Shown piece after piece: positions 4,850-8,204 of a DNA stretch of 8,204 nucleotides. Each line of letters starts with the position of its first letter. Within the stretch, counting starts at the first letter, position 1. The stretch is from contig JBBINE010000024.1 of the NCBI GenBank assembly GCA_037444025.1, positions 1 through 8,204 on the forward strand. Reading direction: 5' to 3'. The position numbers and the translations under genes are program-made. The stretch comes from JBBINE01 sp037444025. GTDB lineage: Bacteria; Patescibacteriota; Minisyncoccia; UBA6257; HR35. The notes under the pieces are model-generated. The model was not told the DNA's origin and did no database searches. It saw only the letters and a list, made by a program, of their open reading frames with translations.

Positions 4850-6571
4850 TCAAAATTTAATACTGCTTAAAACTTCATAAGGTTTATCAGGATCTAGATT
4901 ATAATAACTAATTAAAAAATCAGCAACCAATTTAAAGGTAGGAGCAGCTGTTCCAAAAGATAAATATCCTTTAGCAGGCTTGTCTAATCTTACCAACACA
5001 ATAAACCTGGGATCAGAAACAGGAAAAAATCCTATAAAGGTAGTAATAACATCGTCGGTATAGCCTAAGTTATCGTTCGTTTTTCTTTTAGCATCACTCA
5101 TAAATATAGGTATCAATGCTGATCCTGTTTTTCCTCCAACAGAATAGCCTTTTATTTTCGCTTTTTTAGCCTGATTTTCTACTACTCCCTCAAGAATAGG
5201 AAGAATTTTTTGAATTGTTTCAAATTTTAATATTCTTTTTTCAATAATTTGGGGTGAAACAACATCTTTACTACCATCAGGATATTCTATTTGTTTAACA
5301 AAATTTAATTTTAATATTGTTCCTTTATTGGCAAAAACCATAAAACCTTGAATTAAATTTAAAGGTGAAACTGCTACTCCCTGACCATAACTAGCTGTTC
5401 CAAAATTAATTTCTCTTCCTGGATTTTTTAAATTATAAAAATTAGGTTCTTCCAAAATATTAAAATCTATTTCTGCTTTTTTATTTAATCTAAATTTGTC
5501 AACATATTTTAAAAACCTTGCTTTACCTAAAATTTGAGAAATGTAAACAGAACCAGTATTAAGAGATTGTTCTAGGGCAGTTTTTAAATCAACCACTCCC
5601 CTACCCTTGCCATCAAAATTTTCAATTCTTTTATTATTCAAAACAACAAAACCTTTATCTTCATATTTTGTTTCTGGCGTCGCTAAATTTTCTTCAAAAG
5701 CACCAGCATAAAAAAACGGTTTCATCACTGATCCTGGTTCATAATTTTTAGAAATTCTAGAAATAAACAAAGAATAGTCTGATATTTTATTAAACTCATT
5801 AAGATCGTAATTGGGGTATTCAGCTAAACCTAAAATATTACCAGTTTTATTATCTACTACAATAATTAATCCTCCTTGGGCGCTATATTCTTCAATCTTA
5901 TTTTTTAAAATTTGCTCTAATTTTTTTTGAACATAATAATCTATATTTAAAATTAGATCACCTCCTTTTCTTGGATTTTTAAAAATATTAATATCTTTCC
6001 TGTAACCTATTTCTCCTCTTAAAATTTCATCATAATATTTTTCTAAACCATATTGTCCTTCTAATAAACCACTATCAGGATTAAATCTGACAAATCCAAT
6101 TATGGTAGAAAGGACATTTTTTTGGGGATAAGTTCTTTTTACCTCTTCTTCAAAAAAAATACTATCTAATTTCAAAGTTTCTAATTTCTCTTTTTCCTTT
6201 TCTCCTATTTCTTTAGCTAATAAAATGCTTTGAGAAGATTGTTTTGCTGATTCAATCAAAAAATTTAAATCTTTAATAGCTTTTTCTTTAGAAATAATAG
6301 AAAAAGCTTTATTTATTTCCTCCTCAATGTTTTTTGCTTTAGGAGGATAGAAATAAAGATTATAAGTATAAAATGAAAGGGCTAAAGGATAAAGATTGTT
6401 ATCTTTATCTTTTAGATAAATATTTCCTCTTAGGGGTAAAATTCTCTCGAATTTATAATTAATTTCAATTTTATCGGCTTCTACTATTTGTAATTGATAT
6501 AATTTTACTGTTACCGAAGCAAAAAGAATAAAAATTAAAAAAAGCAGAATAGCAAAAATAGATTTTTTCAT
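4850..6571 (-). CDS. ftsI: Class B penicillin-binding protein, division transpeptidase FtsI (PBP3-like)
   Basis: A 573-aa class B penicillin-binding protein that cross-links peptidoglycan, probably at the division septum. Residues 5-26 form one membrane anchor after MKKS. The PBP dimer domain covers about 35-200, starting with ILPLRGNIYLKD (44-55), where other family members have R-G-x-I-x-D-R. The transpeptidase domain covers about 230-560 with all three active-site motifs: SVMK (Ser281 nucleophile, Lys284) within EPGSVMKP, SLN (336-338), and KTG (481-483) within GGKTGSA. YGQG (395-398) is another family hallmark. There is no PASTA domain at the C-terminus. The start follows the upstream stop with no gap (TAA then ATG), indicating translational coupling to the ftsL-like gene. 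Position in an mraZ-rsmH-ftsL cluster favours FtsI over the elongation enzyme PBP2 (MrdA). A possible AT-only stem downstream is too weak to call a terminator. Confidence 0.93.
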   Translation of the reverse strand: MKKSIFAILLFLIFILFASVTVKLYQLQIVEADKIEINYKFERILPLRGNIYLKDKDNNLYPLALSFYTYNLYFYPPKAKNIEEEINKAFSIISKEKAIKDLNFLIESAKQSSQSILLAKEIGEKEKEKLETLKLDSIFFEEEVKRTYPQKNVLSTIIGFVRFNPDSGLLEGQYGLEKYYDEILRGEIGYRKDINIFKNPRKGGDLILNIDYYVQKKLEQILKNKIEEYSAQGGLIIVVDNKTGNILGLAEYPNYDLNEFNKISDYSLFISRISKNYEPGSVMKPFFYAGAFEENLATPETKYEDKGFVVLNNKRIENFDGKGRGVVDLKTALEQSLNTGSVYISQILGKARFLKYVDKFRLNKKAEIDFNILEEPNFYNLKNPGREINFGTASYGQGVAVSPLNLIQGFMVFANKGTILKLNFVKQIEYPDGSKDVVSPQIIEKRILKFETIQKILPILEGVVENQAKKAKIKGYSVGGKTGSALIPIFMSDAKRKTNDNLGYTDDVITTFIGFFPVSDPRFIVLVRLDKPAKGYLSFGTAAPTFKLVADFLISYYNLDPDKPYEVLSSIKF

Positions 6572-6868
6572 TTATTCTCTAAGAGAAAGATTTTCTTTAG
6601 TAAGATAAATAAATTGAGTTATAGAAGAAGGATTGGTCTGTTCTTGTAAGAGATGGCTACTGATTAATTGAGAATTAAAATTATTTAAATTCGTTATCTT
6701 AATATTATAAGTATCCAGATAAAGTTTTACTTGTTTGAGAAACAATCTTTCTTTGATTAGCATTATCGACAAAATCGATATTGCTATAAGCAAGAAAATA
6801 TTTGTCCAAAACCAGGTATCGATAGTCATAAATGACGACCTTAAACGATAATTATGTTTTCTGTGCAT
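6572..6868 (-). CDS. Small bitopic membrane protein in the ftsL position
   Basis: A 98-aa protein with a basic N-terminal tail (MHRKHNYRLRSSF), one hydrophobic segment at about residues 19-38 (FWTNIFLLIAISILSIMLI), then a roughly 55-residue tail containing a helical stretch (KQVKLYLDTYN). Its size, topology and place between rsmH and ftsI match FtsL, the small septal protein that pairs with FtsB/DivIC. FtsL sequences diverge so much that the call rests on position and topology, so no symbol is given. The first ATG (6868) has no good ribosome binding site, while ATG at residue 14 (6829-6827) is preceded by AAGG nine bases away. I keep the longer form because a basic cytoplasmic tail is typical. 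The stop is adjacent to the ftsI start; the gap to rsmH is 32 bases. Confidence 0.75.
   Translation of the reverse strand: MHRKHNYRLRSSFMTIDTWFWTNIFLLIAISILSIMLIKERLFLKQVKLYLDTYNIKITNLNNFNSQLISSHLLQEQTNPSSITQFIYLTKENLSLRE
6839..6842 (-). promoter_or_regulatory. Ribosome-binding-like AAGG before an internal ATG of the ftsL-like gene
   Basis: AAGG on the minus strand lies nine bases before the ATG at 6829-6827 (residue 14 of the long form). Translation may start there and give an 85-aa protein lacking the basic tail. Confidence 0.35.
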
Positions 6869-6900
6869 TTTTTAAATATTAACCCTGGTACAAAATTGCC

Positions 6901-7782
6901 CTAAGGTTTTTTTAATGATCTTAATGTAGCCGACCTTGATTTAGGGTTTTCTAAAATTTCTTCCCTGCTTGGTTTAATTGTCTTTTTGGTAATTATTTCT
7001 GCTCCTTTTTCCTCTTTTAATTTCTTAAAAACTTTTTTGATCACTATATTCTCTAAACCATGAAAACTAATAACCACTAATTTTCCCTCTGATTCTAAAA
7101 CATTGTAAGCACCTAATAAACCTTTTTCTAAATTTTCTAATTCTTGATTAATAAAAATTCTTAATGCCATAAACACCTTGGTAGCCGGGTGTATTTTTTC
7201 TTTTTTCCCTTTTACTTGTTTAACTAAATCAGCAAGTTCTTTAGCGCTAGTAATTTTCTTTATCTTTCTTCTTTGAATAATAGCTTGAGCAATTTTTTCT
7301 GCCTCTCTTTCTTCTCCATAAACTTTAAAAATAGAAACAAGTTGATGATAAGACAAGTTATTTATTATTTCACGAGCTGTTGTTTTTATTTCCCTAAAAT
7401 TTATTCTCATATCTAAAGATTTTTCATCTTTAAAAGAAAATCCTTTTCCAGATTTTTCATAATGCCAAGAACTAATTCCTAAATCAAACACAACACCTTT
7501 TATTTGGAAAAACTTTTCTTTTTTAACAACCTTTTCTATTTCTTTAAAATTTTTATTTACTAGTTTTATTCTTTTTTCTGCTTTCATTGTTTTAATTTTT
7601 TGTTGACCTAATTGGTAAAGATCTGGATCCCATTCAAAAGCTAAGACTCTTCCTCGTGGATATGTTAACTTGATTATTTCTAAACTAACGTTTCCTTCTC
7701 CAAAGGTAGCATCAATAAAATTTTCATTTTTTTTCGGATTTAATATTTCTAAAACTTTATTTAAAAGTACGGGAATATGCAT
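6901..7782 (-). CDS. rsmH: 16S rRNA (cytosine-1402 N4)-methyltransferase RsmH
   Basis: A 293-aa S-adenosylmethionine-dependent methyltransferase (formerly MraW) that methylates N4 of C1402 in the 16S rRNA decoding centre. Family signatures run along the whole length: HIPVLLNKVLEIL (2-14), cofactor motif DATFGEGN (24-31), FDLGISSWH (99-107), GFSFKDEKSLDMR (114-126), HPATKVFMALRIFINQEL (198-215), ISFHGLENIVIKK (238-250), and the C-terminal NPKSRSATLR (279-288). Length is within the usual range. In motif I the family usually has GGGHS or GEGGHS; here it reads GEGNVS, so the Gly-His pair is replaced. The remaining motifs are well kept, so I expect activity. ATG overlaps the last base of the mraZ stop (TAATG), a typical coupled junction in this cluster. 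Confidence 0.96.
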   Translation of the reverse strand: MHIPVLLNKVLEILNPKKNENFIDATFGEGNVSLEIIKLTYPRGRVLAFEWDPDLYQLGQQKIKTMKAEKRIKLVNKNFKEIEKVVKKEKFFQIKGVVFDLGISSWHYEKSGKGFSFKDEKSLDMRINFREIKTTAREIINNLSYHQLVSIFKVYGEEREAEKIAQAIIQRRKIKKITSAKELADLVKQVKGKKEKIHPATKVFMALRIFINQELENLEKGLLGAYNVLESEGKLVVISFHGLENIVIKKVFKKLKEEKGAEIITKKTIKPSREEILENPKSRSATLRSLKKP

Positions 7783-8204
7783 TAAATACCTAAATTGCTT
7801 AGATTTTCTGCAATATCTTGAGATTGTTCTTCACTTTGTTTTTTGTACTCTTCCCAATTTTTCTCATTCCAAATTTCAATTCTTGAATACAGTCCAACAA
7901 TAACTACTCTTTTGTTTAAATTAGCATAATTTCTCAAATATTCAGGAATTAAAATCCTACCTTGACCATCTACAGAAGATTCGTAAGCTCCAGCTAACAT
8001 TAATCTAACAAAAGCTCTTGAATTAGATTGACTAAGAGGCAATTTCAAAATTTTTTCCACCACTTTATCCCACTCTTCTTTAGGGAAAACAAATAAACAA
8101 TTTTCTAACCCCTTAGTAACAATCGCAGAGATTCCAAACTTTTCTCTAAACTTAGAAGGTACCATTATTCTTCCTTTTTGATCAATGTTATATTTGTATT
8201 CTCC
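7782..8204 (-). CDS. mraZ: MraZ, DNA-binding regulator of the division cluster (5' end missing)
   Basis: MraZ binds repeats upstream of its own operon and represses or modulates division and cell-wall genes. The frame is open to the right edge and encodes 140 residues. The first ATG inside the window (8165) is internal: the 13 codons before it read GEYKYNIDQKGRI, the conserved N-terminal part of MraZ, so only about three residues and the start are missing. Two AbrB-like half-repeats are visible, each with a D-x-(K/Q)-GR-(I/L)-x-(I/V)-P pattern: YNIDQKGRIMVPSKFRE near the start and SSVDGQGRILIPEYLR in the middle. The C-terminal region (IEIWNEKNWEEYKKQ) is also typical. It is the first gene of the cluster; its operator repeats and promoter would lie beyond the right edge. 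Confidence 0.95.
   Translation of the reverse strand, partial: GEYKYNIDQKGRIMVPSKFREKFGISAIVTKGLENCLFVFPKEEWDKVVEKILKLPLSQSNSRAFVRLMLAGAYESSVDGQGRILIPEYLRNYANLNKRVVIVGLYSRIEIWNEKNWEEYKKQSEEQSQDIAENLSNLGI

Noticed and set aside
4850..4852. Possibility of a TGA=Gly recoded genetic code as in Gracilibacteria/Absconditabacteria.
   Set aside because: TGA ends ftsI and the 95-aa gene at sensible family ends, so the standard code fits.
4820..4860. Possible terminator stem after ftsI (AAATTTT pairing with AAAATTT).
   Set aside because: Only about seven A-T pairs with a long loop and no GC core; not a credible intrinsic terminator.
7670..7903. 77-codon plus-strand frame over the rsmH/mraZ junction.
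   Set aside because: Antisense to two well-supported genes, with no family resemblance.

Overview
The window is a low-GC stretch of bacterial chromosome. Almost every gene is on the minus strand, so transcription runs from right to left. The likely source is a member of the Patescibacteria (Candidate Phyla Radiation). The reasons are a transketolase split into separate N- and C-terminal genes, a shortened cell-division cluster (mraZ, rsmH, a small FtsL-like gene, ftsI), small AT-rich genes packed head to tail, and weak Shine-Dalgarno sequences. TGA is used as a stop codon by several genes, so the code is the standard bacterial one and not the TGA=Gly code of Gracilibacteria. The taxonomic placement is inference from gene content.

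Layout in the direction of transcription. The right third (8204 to 4850) is the start of a division and cell-wall operon. It holds mraZ (a DNA-binding regulator, cut by the window edge a few codons short of its start), rsmH (16S rRNA C1402 N4-methyltransferase, overlapping mraZ by one base), a 98-aa single-pass membrane protein in the ftsL position, and ftsI (class B penicillin-binding protein with all three transpeptidase motifs, starting directly at the ftsL stop). The usual followers mraY, murD, ftsW and murG are absent. A 339-bp gene-poor stretch (4511-4849) comes next. It is very AT-rich, holds short repeats and candidate promoter elements, and has a well-formed ribosome binding site on the opposite strand in front of a tiny ORF.

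The left half (4510 to 1) begins with a small membrane-anchored protein of unknown function (95 aa) and a doubtful 66-aa ORF that overlaps the next gene by four bases. Then come transketolase N-half, a 501-aa unrecognised helical protein with an HEEMH zinc-metallopeptidase-like motif, and transketolase C-half. The spacings of 3 and 16 bp imply one transcript. The two transketolase halves must assemble into one thiamine-diphosphate enzyme of the non-oxidative pentose phosphate pathway, so the intervening metalloprotein-like gene is the most unusual arrangement here. A 34-base run of N interrupts the thiamine-diphosphate motif of the N-half but keeps frame and expected length.

Downstream lies a broken gene for a secreted beta-propeller-like protein. 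Its signal peptide (574 to 458) and its repeat region (474 to 82) are in different frames and rejoin if one base is removed from an A-run. It stops after about three repeats. At the left edge a probable further gene starts and runs out of the window.
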